NCBI GenBank assembly: GCA_964030475.1
Contig: CAXIPT010000004.1
Span: forward strand, 6,558,360 to 6,622,359
DNA: 64,000 nt
Direction: 5' to 3'
DNA from: Tethya wilhelma
Taxonomy: Eukaryota > Porifera > Demospongiae > Tethyida > Tethyidae
Below the pieces are notes generated by a model, which was not told the DNA's origin, searched no databases, and saw only the letters and a list, made by a program, of their open reading frames with translations. Positions 33,575-45,511 of the stretch are shown here, piece after piece; the stretch's first letter is position 1; the number at the start of each line of letters is the position of its first letter. The position numbers were made by a program, and so were the translations under genes.

Positions 33575-34585
33575 TTCTTCTACAGGCACTTCTGGAGTAA
33601 TACAAACTGTTGTTCCATCAACATTACGGCCAGGAGATACTGTACACTCTCCATCTATCATTGTGACACACCCATCATACACCCTAACACCACTTAACTC
33701 GACAGAGAAGTTTTGACCAAGAATAGTTCCACCTTCTGTGATGCTTTGATTGATGAGATCATTGGCAGCAGTGGTGACAGTGTCTTGAATCATCGTGATG
33801 TTCACTTCACTTCTGAGCTCATTCAATTCCAGTTTTAGCGATTTTATTTCATTTTGAAGGTTACCACAATTACAGTCGGTTTGGGAGTACACTCTTAGTG
33901 CTACTACTAGTGAAAGAACAAGTCCTGCAAAAGCCATTAGAAACACAATCACCATTATCACGTAAGCACACAAGATATGACGAGTAGTATAATAGAGACT
34001 CCGGTGATCATCATAACCACTCTTTGTTTCATCACCATGAAGATGAAAAGCGGATTCTTGAGAATTAAGATTCAGTTGTTGCATCGGCTTGGTCAGAATA
34101 AGATTGGATTCTTTGGGTTCATTGCTCTCACTGGGTACTGGATAGGCTACTGCATTAGAAGAGAGATTGGAATCTCTTGAGATTGGTTCAATATCGTCAT
34201 ATTCACTGGGCTTATCACATTTGCCAGGGGATTGGTAGGTCATAGTAGTGTGAGAATTTAATTCAGAACCGAGACTTTTAGAATCCCTCGATATTCGATC
34301 AACATTGACTTGTTCTTCGAGTTTATCACCTTCACCAGGTGATCGATACACTGTAGCAGTGTGCAAATCGGCCATCGTAGAATCTATTAGATCTCTGGAC
34401 ACTAGTTCCACATCGTCATACACACTAGGCTTATTGGCTTCACCAGGGGATTGATAGATTCTGAAAAAACATGGGCTCTTGGATCTGGCATTTCTTGGCA
34501 TTGGTATGATATCATCGTAAACATTTGGACTGTCAGCCTCACCTCCAAGAGATTGACCGTTAGTTATGGGAGAATTTCTCGACAT
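33575..34585 (-). CDS. Type II membrane protein with ITIM-like tyrosine repeats, copy 3
   Basis: Best start is the ATG at 34585 (MSRNSPITNGQSLGGEADSP), matching copy 2; the frame is open further upstream into a MITE. Same order as copy 2: three YxSPG / YDDI-V repeats in the cytoplasmic part, transmembrane helix AYVIMVIVFLMAFAGLVLSL, short coiled coil and the terminal unit ending VCITPEVPVEE, followed by donor GTAAGTTT. It is about 93% identical to copy 2 over the whole length. Reading through the donor stops after two codons. Confidence 0.7.
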
Positions 34586-34601
34586 TCTAGCTAAATTTTG
34601 T

Positions 34602-34925
34602 AACAAGTATTGGAACAAGGCATGTCTCAAATTCGGCACATGACTACTTCATTTTTGTACCCAACTCTTGCCTGGCAGTCCAGTTTAAGTTACTTTGCTC
34701 CAGTGCTTAGCCTACTGATTAATACTGGGAATTTGAACCAATGCAATAATAACCTACAGCACTATTGTACACATCATTGCATTACGTCACACTTAGGATC
34801 CTTATGAGGGATCAAGAATAAAAATGAAGTAGTCATGTGTCGAATTTGAGACAAGCCTTGTTCCAATACTTTTTACCGCACTGCCCATTCCTACATTACT
34901 AATTTTTTTTAAATTTTTACTACTT
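34602..34925. mobile_element. Foldback MITE core (family A), copy 3, left arm internally deleted
   Basis: The right arm is complete (CCGCACTGCCCATTCCTACA...TTTTTACTACTT). In the left arm AACAAGTA is joined directly to TTGGAACAAGG, losing about 55 bp between two AAGTA copies. The element abuts the 5' end of the membrane-protein gene on the opposite strand. Confidence 0.8.
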
Positions 34926-35230
34926 TACACATATATAAACCCAAGCCTTAAGTCATACACAACTTAGGTTAACCACAGTACAAGTGCATGGTTGTGACAC
35001 CAGGGTATGTTTGCTATGGTACATATATATATACACAAGTGCATGATTGTACCACCAGGGTGTGCTGTTTGCTATGGTACAAGTCAGCATCTCGCAGCCC
35101 ACAGGGAGTACAACTGTTACAACCCTTATGAATACAACTACTACAGTGACTATACACTAGATACTCATAGTACAAAATGAATTATTACATGCATGATTGT
35201 GTAGGCTATAGCCATGGATAGATTATAAGA

Positions 35231-36193
35231 ACAAGTAGTAAAAAATAAATAGTGTAGGAATGGGCAGTGCTGTAAAAAGTAAGGAAACAAGGCAAGACTC
35301 TGAATTTCGGCACATGACTACTTCATTCTCATTCTGTAATGGACTGAATACAAAAGTCAGCATAATACTGCATTTTATTATACATTTGGCTGATTCTGAT
35401 TGATGAGTCATGAATTTTATAGTGGTTACAATAACCTGCATGGCTATAATTTTGATGTACTCGAAGAGTTATTCAGCTACAGAAAACTTGGACATAAATG
35501 AAAATGAAGTAGTCATGTGCCGAAATTCAGAGTCTTGCGGCTCTTGCCTTGTTTCCTTACTTTTTACAGCACTGCCCATTCCTACACTATTTATTTTTAT
35601 GAAATTTTTACTATTTGTTCATTCACTTTTTCCAACACTAAGGTGCTTGATTGCATGTAACCAGACTGGTCAGTCTCTACAAAAAGCAAGCCTTGTGGGT
35701 AGCATTCAATGTGCGCATGCGCATTAATGCCACGTGGTCTACTGACGACCTTTACCTGTCAAGAAAATTTTGGTCCGGCAAAAATTTCGGTCCGGGTGGA
35801 CCAAAATTTGCAATAAATTTGGTCCCCCCTTAAAAATTGCGGTCCGGGAAGAAAGTCACCGAAAAGAAGCTTGCTAAAAGGTTGAACATCCATTCACTCT
35901 TATAAAATAAACTTGCCTAGGCTCTAGAAACAGAGATAGACTAGAAAAGCTACCAGAGCCTGGCTGAGCTAGCTAGCACGAGGAGCTAGAGTCCCGTGTA
36001 CCGGGCACGACCGGGCGTCCTAATTCCGAGCGAAGCGAGGCTAAAAAGAAGTATGGGATTGCAATTGTTGTGCTCAGCAATAATGATTTAATTTATTTTT
36101 GTCAATACAAATTACTTAATTTATTTTTGTCATTACAATAATTATTATCTTTTGCATCTCAACTGGTTATCAAGTTTGTATCATACGTACGGT
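35231..36193. mobile_element. Foldback element (family A core plus diverged right arm), copy 4
   Basis: Core 35231-35619 with inverted arms. The right arm from 35620 shares CATTCACTTTTTCCAACACTA, AGTCTCTACAAAAAGC, GCGCATGCGCATTAATGCCA and CGTGG with the other elements, then diverges into sequence with repeated GGTCCGG motifs (35770-35850). The segment ends at CATACGTACGGT and the N at 36194. Confidence 0.65.
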
Positions 36194-36410
36194 NCTCTCT
36201 CCAAAGTGCTCTAGGAAGTATCTGTGAGTTTTGTTGGTGCATGCAGTTAGAAAATTGTCTAAGCGGGGAGGCTCTAAGCACGGTTACAAAGCTTAGCTAT
36301 CTTTCTCTGAGAATTTATGAGTGAACGTTTTGTAATTTATCAGTGTTAGCTAATGGGACAGTTGGCCCATTCCTACTATACGTACTACCGTACTGACGTA
36401 TGATAATGTT

Positions 36411-37822
36411 AGCCTCGTTCCCAGGCTCCTCCTTCGCGAATATTTTCAGGAAGGAGAGAGCGCGCCTGGTACCAGTAGTCACGTGAGTGACGTACAGGGT
36501 AGACGTCTGGCCGGTAGATCAGACGTGACCCTACTCAGCATTACGCGCTTTATCTAAAATGCGTCACGCACGTGTTCCAGCATAGATAATAGAATGGGAG
36601 TAGGGATTAGAAACGCGTGTATCATTCAATTATTACGTCAGACTGAATCCGTGACACGATGACGTAACGTCATTGCAAAGAAAACATATGGAAAAGATCG
36701 TTAGCACTGCTTCAAGCACTGAGCCAAAGCCGTGGCGAAACTTGTGAACGGTAACTACACAAGCTCGACCAGTAACAGTTAGCAGTGTCAAGTTGACCTG
36801 GAAGCGATCTAAGTTGTCAATAAAATTAAAACTTAAGTATTTACTACTATAAAATATGAAGAAAGTCTAATGAACGAATTGTGTAGTTTTTTCTTCATGA
36901 TACAACCATAGATAATAAAGTAGTAGCAATAAACTACTTCACTGCATTTGTAACAATCCAACCAATGCAAATGGACAGGTAAATTTTGCAGTACATTACT
37001 GAATGCCTATCAATAGTTGGACATTGGGCAAAAAATTTTGTGTAGTTTTTGTACTCAAAGAATACTTTTAAACTTAGTAAGTAGCTTGTGTTTAGCTATG
37101 TTAAACTCCATATTGTGCAATAATACACAGATTGGGAGGGAGAAAACTCATGCTTGGACGGTGAGTTAAGAATTTTGACCTAGCTATTGTTAGTACAGTC
37201 AGACCATACAGCAGCTGCTGCACGAGGGCGCGCTAGCGCGCGGGCTTTCAGTGACGTCACGAAAGAGTCATGTGACCGTGGCACGGTTTTATTAACACAC
37301 GAGCGCAGCGTTTCTAATCCCTACTCCCACTCTATTATCTATGGTTCCAGTCAGTTGATGTTGGCAAAAAAATTTTGCGTATCTACGAGCTCTGAGAGAG
37401 CTAGACGTAGAAGACGATGGGAATAGACAAGAAAAAAGCAGCCAGTAGTCTCCAAAGATAGTCCAAGAAGCAACAGATAAATGGCAGTCTCTCTGAATCA
37501 GCATTTTTGGTTCTGCCAGTCTCGATCTTTCAGTCTGAACAAACCAAGGTACAAAACAAAAGCGACGATCACAAACGCTGTTTGGGAAGTACATCTTAAC
37601 TCTTGGCACACAAGAAATGACTTTGAACAAGCAAATGGTAGTTTTTTCAAGCATTCTTTTGTTCTGTTCTGTTCGCGGTCGCTCCCAGGAAACTTTCTCT
37701 TGCTATACTAACTTGAATTACGTAAAACAGTACGTCACTCACGTGACTACTGGTACCAGGGGCTCTCTCCTTCCTTATTTTCGAAGAAAATATTCGCGAA
37801 GGAGGAGCCTGGGAACGAGGCT
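36411..37822. mobile_element. 1.4-kb foldback transposon with AGCCTCGTTCCCAGG termini
   Basis: Termini AGCCTCGTTCCCAGGCTCC and its reverse complement begin arms of about 90 bp (CTTCGCGAATATTTTC, GGTACCAGTAGTCACGTGA). The 11-bp sequence ATGATAATGTT lies on both sides (36400-36410 and 37823-37833). Long arms with a 9-11-bp duplication fit a MULE-like element. No transposase is encoded. Confidence 0.85.
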
Positions 37823-37852
37823 ATGATAATGTTAGTGACATACGTACGGTAG

Positions 37853-39010
37853 GCTAATTTTTATCTGACGCACCCTTTCGGGACTTAGAAATTTTTCACG
37901 AGGTCAACACGCTGGTAAAGGTCGTCATGTGGAGTGTATATATACCCATTGCATGCAAGCTTGACTATCAGTTTGCTACTCAAACTCCGATTTCTCCTCA
38001 TGAGTGTGAGCCAGAGGGGCCTGAGTGAGATCCACCACCTGGAGGCCATTGGCAAGAGGAGACTGGAAGGGAGAAGATGAGAAAGATTGCATATACATGT
38101 ACAGTCTGCCAGAGACTGCCTATATGTGAAATGAACTCATTATAAGTGAAAGTCACTGAGACTATAGCTATAGCTAGCTAGCACTGAGTTGAGCATGCAG
38201 AATCTGTTGCTCTCTACCAAAATTTGTTTTTTTATCTGCAGACACCCAGCTCTGCAAACACTAAGTACAAGTAAAACTAGTCTGGAGTATCCAGACCCTT
38301 TACACGCGCGCTAAAACTACGCGCGGGAAAAAGGGTCTGGCACGGACCCTAGACCTTTCGTGTCGCCCAGGCCAGAATTCTGGCCTAGTATCACTCTGTA
38401 CTTACGTCACGTAAAAGTTAAATTCTTGTGGTTTTGAGCGTTCGCGAGTTTTTGAAAGAGCAGCTTTCTATGGACAAGAATTTTAACAAACGGCTGGTTG
38501 AAACGAGATAAAGCTCTCCTGTGTTTTGTACGATTGTTGGAGATCAGCGTGGTTAAAAAGATTCAGTCTTTTTTCAAATTTAGGCTGAGTAAGCGCGTGG
38601 TAAGCCACTAGAGAAGGCGCTACTCTGCTAGATTTACGTAGTCTAGTAATTTTAAAGCCTAGAATAGCTGAGTTTTGCCTCGCTAGCTATGTATTGAGCT
38701 TCTTTTTTTGTGCTAGGACAAAGAGAGCAAGAAAAGAAATATCTTACTAATATGCGCGAGTATATTTAAATTGCGTCCACGTGGGCAACTAATTGCATTC
38801 CAGAGCGACACGAAAGGTCTAGGGTCCGTACCAGACCCTTTTTCCCGCGCGTAGTTTTAGCGCGCGTGTAAAGGGTCTGGATACTCCAGACTAAAGTAAA
38901 ACAGTCAAATTTCAAGCTCTAAACCTATTTAATTGTGACGACCTTTTCCTAGAGATGACCTTGCAAAAATTTTCTAAGTCCCAAAAGGGTGCGTCAGATA
39001 AAAATTAGCG
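37853..39010. mobile_element. 1.16-kb transposon with GCTAATTTTTATCTGACGCA termini
   Basis: Arms 37853-37897 and about 38965-39010 are inverted repeats (GCTAATTTTTATCTGACGCA, CACCCTTT). The 9-bp GTACGGTAG flanks it exactly (37844-37852 and 39011-39019). The joined flanks recreate the terminus of foldback family B, giving an internal control for the insertion. No coding sequence. Confidence 0.9.
38280..38891. mobile_element. 0.6-kb MITE with 85-bp GTCTGGAGTATCCAGACCC arms
   Basis: Almost perfect 85-bp inverted arms containing ACGCGCGCTAAAACTACGCG and CGGACCCTAGACCTTTCGTG, flanked by TA on each side. It lies inside the 37853-39010 element. TA target and long arms suggest a mariner-like or foldback insertion. 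Confidence 0.85.
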
Positions 39011-40643
39011 TACGGTAGTACGTATAGTAGGAATGGGCCGAATGTCCCATTAGGCACAATACAAAATGTTTATGATCATAAAAATCTAACAAAACAAAAT
39101 TGAGTCTTCAAACTTNTATTATTAAGCCTCGGCGCGTGCGTAGCACGTGCAGAGGATTACAGTAGTCGTTTTGTCTGTCTGTCCATAGATTATATAGACT
39201 ATATAAATTATCTATGGTCTGTCTGTTTGTCCCACCGAAATCTCAAGAAAGACAGCTCTAGCGACAAATTTGATAATACTTACGTTCATAAATCTGAATT
39301 ATCTTGCAGAAATATATTTTGTTGTCTAAAACTCTTTCGTTGTGTTGCCGAAATTTACACTGAACACTGCTAGCACTGTAGCTTCTAGGCCACGCCTACA
39401 GATTTAGTGTGCATTATTTAGAATCAGAGTAATCACTGCATGGTGCTCAATGAGTCTATGCTGTTGCTGCTGCAAGTCAGTGTTCTTTCAATATACAGAC
39501 AAGAGTTGGCCTGCTTTCTATCCCTTTCTATGTAAGGATGTAGATATATTGGCATGTGTAGATTTTCAGCCTCAGTGTGCCAGCTGACTATTTCCGTCAG
39601 TCCGCAGTGAGGCTTGTGATCATAGTAGATGCACCAGGCCATTGACTCACTCCAAGGCTATCTATGCTTCTGCTGCTGTTGATTGGAAAGACAGACAAGG
39701 GTTGGCCTGCTTTCTATGCAAGCATCTAGATGTAGTTGCGTGTATAGATTTCAAGTTTGGCCTGGACTGAGTCAGTACTGGAGTCTCAGGTCAGCTCCTG
39801 GCTAGATTTTGTGCACTCCGATTTAGGATTTTACAACAGTTGTGAGCATTCCAGTATAATCATAGCATATCGTATTCTGCTCCATCACAGAGTTATATGC
39901 GGTGGAACCTGGGCTGGCTTTGAGTCTCACGACACACGATATATGTTGATACCATGTGTATATATATATATAGCAGTATAAGTGCACTGACTAGCTAAGT
40001 GTGCCAAGGCTTGTGCACCATCGGTGCCTTCATTATTACGGTAGTCGTTTTGTGTGTCTGTCTGTTTGTTCCATCGAAATCTCAAGAAAGGCAGGTCTAG
40101 TGGCAAAACTGATGGTACTTACGTTCATAAATCTGAATGATCTTGTAGAAATATATTTTTTGCTATCCAAAACATTGTGGTTGCTTAGATTTGAGGCTTT
40201 TGTGCTTCTTTTAGCGCTTAGCTTCGAGACCACGCCTATTGATTTGGTGTGCGTTATCTAGAATTCGGAAGCAGCTGTAAGAGCTCTAGAAGCAGCTTAG
40301 ATGCATGGCTGCTGTTGCTGTTGGTCAGTGGTGCTTGGTGCTAGCAAGCACTGATACATATTATCTAGCTATGATGCAAGCTGGGTTACTGTTTAGGCAT
40401 AGATTATGGTTGAGGTAGCCCAGCTTGACTTTGCATCACTGATTGCTATCTAACAACAGCTGACTGAGCATTCCATGGCCAGTGCATATCAGGCACTTTA
40501 GTCATCATAGTAAGTTTAGTTTTTAGTTTAGTTTTTAGAATAGTTTTTCTTCTGTTTTTTGGTTGTGGTAGCTATAGGGCACACTTATATACTATAATTA
40601 TAGCACACAAGAAGAGTATAATAATAATAGTACAAATAACAAA

Positions 40644-43252
40644 TATTACTAGTGGCATGCAAGCATGGAGTGGGGCAAGCACGAGCAAGCGCATGTGCAT
40701 AGAGTTTTGCATATGGGAATAGACTCGTTGCAGGCTCTCCCCTATACTCACTGTGAAAGGGGAGCCTAGTAGGTTATGTGGGAACGAGGCTAGTCCACAT
40801 TGTTTGTTATATATAGCACTGGTGAAAGAGTATGGCATAATTATACAAGAGACACTTGACTTGGCTATTAAAATTGGTTGTTGATAGAATACGTGTTGAT
40901 TTCTTTGAGTCTGCAGTTATTCTCATTACTGCTCAGGCAGGACTCCATTGATTCTCTCTTGCCAGTTAACAGTTACTCTCCTGGCCACCTACGCTCGGGG
41001 TTTCAGCATCATGCATGCATTGAATCTTAGCAGCTATATCAGTTCTAAGTTATCGGCAGTTCAATAGCTTCTCAGTCAGACTCTGAGCTCAGGGTTTTGT
41101 AGTTTAGAGCCTCTTACTGGTGGCTGCTCTAGCTTCTGCTCTTACAACTCTGCAGTTCAAAAGACAACTTCAGCAGCTAACTAGCTAACTAACTAATTTG
41201 TAATAATAGCTAACTTATTTGTGGAATAGTATAATTATTCAAATGTAATTGTTGTATAGTTTCATGTGTGTTTGTTCATTGTACATTATTAGGGTACGCT
41301 TGGAATTAGCCTTATATGCTATTTGTGTATCCCTGCTTTTGCAAAATAATATTGTCATAGAAGAAAGAAAAAAAAGGAAAAAAAAAAAGAAAAAAAAAAT
41401 CCAGTAGTATTGACATCTTTCCATACACCCAACATTACTGCAGTAGTTTATTCAGCTGTGAAACTATTACTGGTTTGCCTGCTGGTTTTATACATGGCCC
41501 GGCACTGCATATAAAATATGTCATGTGCTATGAGTTTAGCTGACAAATTAACATAGTGATACAATGAGCTTACCTTCTTGTAGGTTGTTGCCACTTATAG
41601 TAAAATGTGCTTTAGCTTTTCGAAGTGCCTATCTTACATATATAGACACTTCTCAGTCCTTCAATGACTTTCTGTTCGGTGTGTGCGTGCGCGAGGCCAG
41701 TATTGACAATTTTCAGGGCTTTGCAATTTTTCATAGACATGTGGCATGGCATGCGGTTAATTTGGAAGAATTAGAATCTATACGGAAAGTGGTCGGTCAG
41801 ACGTTGCTCCACTATATGTAATTGGGGCGAGCATGAGCGAGCCCCACATAAGCGTTTCGATCGAAGGATTTGTATGTCTGTATATATATATATATATAGT
41901 GATGTAATCATCCGACCGACCGCTTTCCGTAAATATGAACTATATATTCTAATTGTTCCAAATTAACCGCACGCCATGCCACGTGTCTATGAAAAATTGC
42001 AAAGCCCTGAAAATATTGTAAACACTGCCCTCACACTGGGCAAATCGTCTGGGCACGGAGAAGTGTTTATGTATATGTTAGAACATGCCTACTAGGGCGT
42101 TATCGGAAATACACGAGGTAATATTGAGTAAACCCGAGGGCGGAGCCCGAGGGTTTACCAATATTACCGAGTGTATTTCAGATAATGCCCGTTAGTAGGC
42201 ATGTTCTAAAATGCTTGTATCCCAGCGCTTAGACTTGTCGCTAGTTTCTTACCACTTTTGAGCTGTTTGAGAGCAGTTTTGACTTGAGCAAGAGTTTTAG
42301 TCAACTTCGGGTTTATACGCTAAAGTTCACTCTTGAAACAGAGAAAAATATTATCTACGAGGAAAAGCAACACTAACACTGTCTTCTTAAAGTCTTCCGA
42401 AGTTTCTTTGAAGCGCTCGAGTATCTTTTCAGAGTCTTGAACAGCTCCCAGGGTAATATGAAGGGGAAAACCGAGGGAAATATACATATTGCCCTCGGTT
42501 TTCCCCTTGCTCACGTTTCTTCACGTTATACACCGTGAAAAAATGTATTAATACTATGGCTTCCCGGGATACAAGTAGAATTGGCACAGCAAAAAGCTAG
42601 AGCACGTTTTACTTCAGGTGGCAACAACCTACACGAAGTGTAGTACATGCATGTTCGTCCGCTAAATTCATACTTGTATATGAACGATGCAGCGAACCCG
42701 GCGGCAAGCAGAATACTGAATTTTGCTACTGGTAAATGAGAGCAGAAGCTACAACAGTTGTGAGAGGTTCTAAACTAGAAAACCCTGAGCTCAAGAGTCA
42801 GAACTGCTGACTGATAACTCTGAACATGATACAACAGCTGCTATAGCTGAAAATCAATGCATGCATGGTGCTGAGACCCCTGCATGAGTAGCCACGAGAG
42901 TAACTGCTAACTGGCAAGAGAGGATATCCCTCTTGTAAATTGAGCAGTAATGGACTCAAAGAAAATTAACTGGCATGCACTCCGGCTGTCAACCAATTTA
43001 GCCAAGTGTCTCTTACATTAATTGTGTATTTATGCCATACTCTTTCACCAGTGCTATAACAAGCAATATGCTCTAACCTCATTTCCAGATAGCCTACGTA
43101 TATACTAGGCTCCCCTTTGACCTTGCACTCAGTGCATGTGGAGTCAATGGTGGAGCCTAGCTGCAACGAGGCTAATTCCTACATGCAAAGATTCCATGCG
43201 CATGCGCTTGCTCGTGCTCGCCCCACTCCATGCTTGCATGCCACTAGTAATA
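40644..43252. mobile_element. 2.6-kb degenerate foldback element
   Basis: Outer arms start TATTACTAGTGGCATGCAAG (40644) and end with its reverse complement (43252). Matching inverted blocks continue inward: GGTGAAAGAGTATGGCATAA with its inverse near 43.03 kb, CAGTTAACAGTTACTCTCCTGG with its inverse near 42.9 kb, and CTGAGCTCAGGGTTTT with its inverse near 42.78 kb. The arms are diverged, so it is old. A second foldback (about 41690-42060) and a small perfect one (42078-42209) occupy the centre. Confidence 0.75.
42078..42209. repeat. Small foldback with TTAGAACATGCCTACTAG termini
   Basis: About 50-bp inverted arms (TTAGAACATGCC, AATACACGAGGTAATATTG) around CCCGAGGGCGGAGCCCGAGGG. It lies at the centre of the larger foldback. 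Confidence 0.85.
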
Positions 43253-43498
43253 TATATATACTAGCAAATGCCTACGACATTTGGGGGCGAGCGTGAGTGC
43301 CTAAATAATGTGTTGCATATTAAATTTTTGTCCGCAATAATGAATCAAATGTGAGGTTCATGGTGATGACATCATGTTTGTAAACTTGCATGTGTGGATG
43401 TGATAACATTGAGAGAATGGGTAAATATTGTTCAGAGTTGATCTAGTTTTGGACAGTTCAATTGCTGCTGCAAGTCTAGATGCTGTGTGGTTAGCTCA

Positions 43499-43660
43499 GT
43501 GGTGAGATCACATGGCAGAAAAAAAGAGCAGTAGACATGTTCAACCAAGCAAAGAGAAAGAAGACAGAGAAGAATAATGCTGGTGAGATCACATGGCAGA
43601 AAAAAGAGCAGTAGACATGTTCAACCAAGCAAAGAGAAAGAAGACAGAGAAGAAGAATAT
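43499..43660. repeat. Two-copy 81-bp tandem duplication
   Basis: GGTGAGATCACATGGCAG, GAGCAGTAGACATGTTCAAC and AGAAAGAAGACAGAGAAGAA occur twice in tandem with one-base differences in the A-run, so the duplication is recent. Confidence 0.9.
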
Positions 43661-44306
43661 CTCTAAATTATCATAGTATTGTTGCATGCCGGAGTCAGTA
43701 AAAGTAGCCAGAGACTGAGTCTACCTACCGAGCTCGTCTATGGTTGTCAGACTATGCCCATCTGCATCTTGCTGTCACCTCACTTGTCTTTGCTCTGGTG
43801 TCTCATTGTCTCAACTCCCTTTGCCGGGCTTTCTTTGTCATTGTTTGTCTTGTGCTTTATTGCGCTTAGCTTAGTACTTGGCTAGATAGCTGGCCACGTG
43901 CAAGTACTTGAATTGTTCGAAATTACTTGTTGATGTCATTACAAATTCGAAAAATTCAAACAGGAAATGTTATTTACGGAATGGTGCGTACAGACATCAC
44001 ACACGTACACAGATCACACAACCGGAAGTGCGAATGTCGTGTAACGTATATGTGGGGCTCGCGTGACTCGTTCACACAACTACAATGGGGCTTGCTCATG
44101 CTCGCCCCAATCATGACAATTTCCTAAACGTACAAGGGATATGTTGTGAGTATCTTAAGTATTAAAGCATCATTGATGAGAAGTATAAACAGCAATTTCC
44201 GAATATTTATTACACAAATGGCTTATAAGATAATTGTGAGTATTGTTTTTTCCAACTAGTGTTTTCTGTACTATAGTACTATACATAAATGATGTTTCAA
44301 TTATAG

Positions 44307-45477
44307 TTGACCCTTCAGCTGCAGGTCCTGTGACTCTGGTCTCTAATGTCACATTTGGTGATCTGATTTGTCCAACACCAGCTGTTGAGTTCACTTGTAC
44401 TGCAATTGGTGCTTCATTTATGGTTTGGCAGAGAAATGAAGAAAGAATCGCAATTTACTTACAAGGAGATACTAGTCTTACTGATAACTCAAATGTACCA
44501 TCAGGATTTGAAATTGAACTGACTGCAGTACAACTAGACGATCAGGGTAGATCTAACTTCACTACCACTCTGACTGCTGACCTCTCTGTCTTAGTGAATG
44601 GTAGTGATCAGATATCATGTCATTCACAGATTGGAAATGATTCAGTCAACATTGTATATACTAAAGAGCGATGTAAGAATTACCATTATTAAAAATTGAC
44701 CATCTGTTTGATCACTGAGTGTTTCTTTTAACACCCAGCTCCTCCTCCAGCTCCCCTCTTCTCTCCCTCCTTCTCCTCCCTGAGAGATGGAGAGGTCTCC
44801 TTAACTTTGACCTGGAACGAGACCTTCACTACCACTCATGCTGTTCAGATGTACTGTGTGAGAAGTAACTTGTGTCCAGAGCTGTGTGTGGAGTCAGACA
44901 CTCCATTCTCATGTGATGGCCTTGTAGCAGGAGGGGAGTACATGTTTTGGGTGAGAGCTGTCAACTGTGGTGATCAGGAAGGAGAAGAGAGTCAGCCATT
45001 GGTAGTACGGCCCCAAGGCAAGAGATCCAAGCTTTCCCTCTCTTTTAATTCAGTAGTATCTTATAACTTATGCAGTTCCGAGAGCACCAGCTTTTTCCCG
45101 TGTGATTTCTACATACAATGAAACTTTTTTACTAGTTGAGATAGCTCTGTCATGGGAACCTGTGGTAAGTTATATATTTTATGTAAGTAGATTTTTTGAC
45201 ATTATTACTTCTATATACAGCCTGAAGTTCGAATCATGATCCTTTTTTTTCCAGCTGGATATTCAAATTACAAACCAGTTTACGGACTTGACTAGGTACA
45301 GAGTTACTGTTGACAGTAGTACTGAGCCCCCAGAAGCTATGATTGCCACATGTGGTCAATCTGAAGGAACTTGTTCAGCTGTGTTTCCACTTCTTGAAGC
45401 AGCAAACTACACAGTGTCTATCAGTGCTGTGAATATTGTTGGAAGGAGTAACACCACAGTTTATCCTAATGTGATAT
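44307..45477 (+). CDS. Ig/FN3 receptor gene, 5'/middle exons only (3' end missing)
   Basis: Exons: 44307-44672 (Ig-like domain; VEFTCTAIGASFMVWQR, then TADLSVLVNGSDQISCHSQ), 44739-45017 (FN3-like; PAPLFSPSFSSLRDGEVSLT to GEYMFWVRAVNCGDQEGEES), 45076-45164 and 45255-45477 (second FN3 split by an intron; YNETFLLVEIALSWEPV, then RYRVTVDSS and NYTVSISAVNIVG). The donor after the first FN3 exon is GCAAGAG, where both paralogues have GTAAG, so a GC-AG intron or a weakened site. After 45477 a 1.6-kb foldback element fills the intron, and no third FN3 or transmembrane exon follows. The signal-peptide exon is not identified. The gene is therefore a truncated paralogue of the receptors at 49260-51717 and 56938-64000. 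Confidence 0.75.
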
Positions 45478-45511
45478 GTAAGTTGATCTTAACTGAGTAT
45501 TTTGTCATAAT

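Larger units (their letters stand above)
36195..44306. other. Gene-free block of nested transposons
   Basis: Eight kilobases without a recognisable gene. It comprises the nested elements at 36411-37822, 37853-39010 and 38280-38891; repeat remnants at 39.1-40.3 kb (two diverged direct copies of a unit with CTTACGTTCATAAATCTGAAT); a 2.6-kb foldback at 40644-43252; an 81-bp tandem duplication at 43.5 kb; and the 5' flank of the Ig/FN3 gene. Open frames here fall inside repeats. Confidence 0.7.

Noticed and set aside
37187..37826. Several overlapping open frames in both strands
   Set aside because: They lie inside the 36411-37822 transposon and its arm; no domain motif or splice structure.
43679..43885. 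Hydrophobic 68-codon frame
   Set aside because: No homologous motif, no signal-peptide context, and surrounded by repeats; too weak to call.
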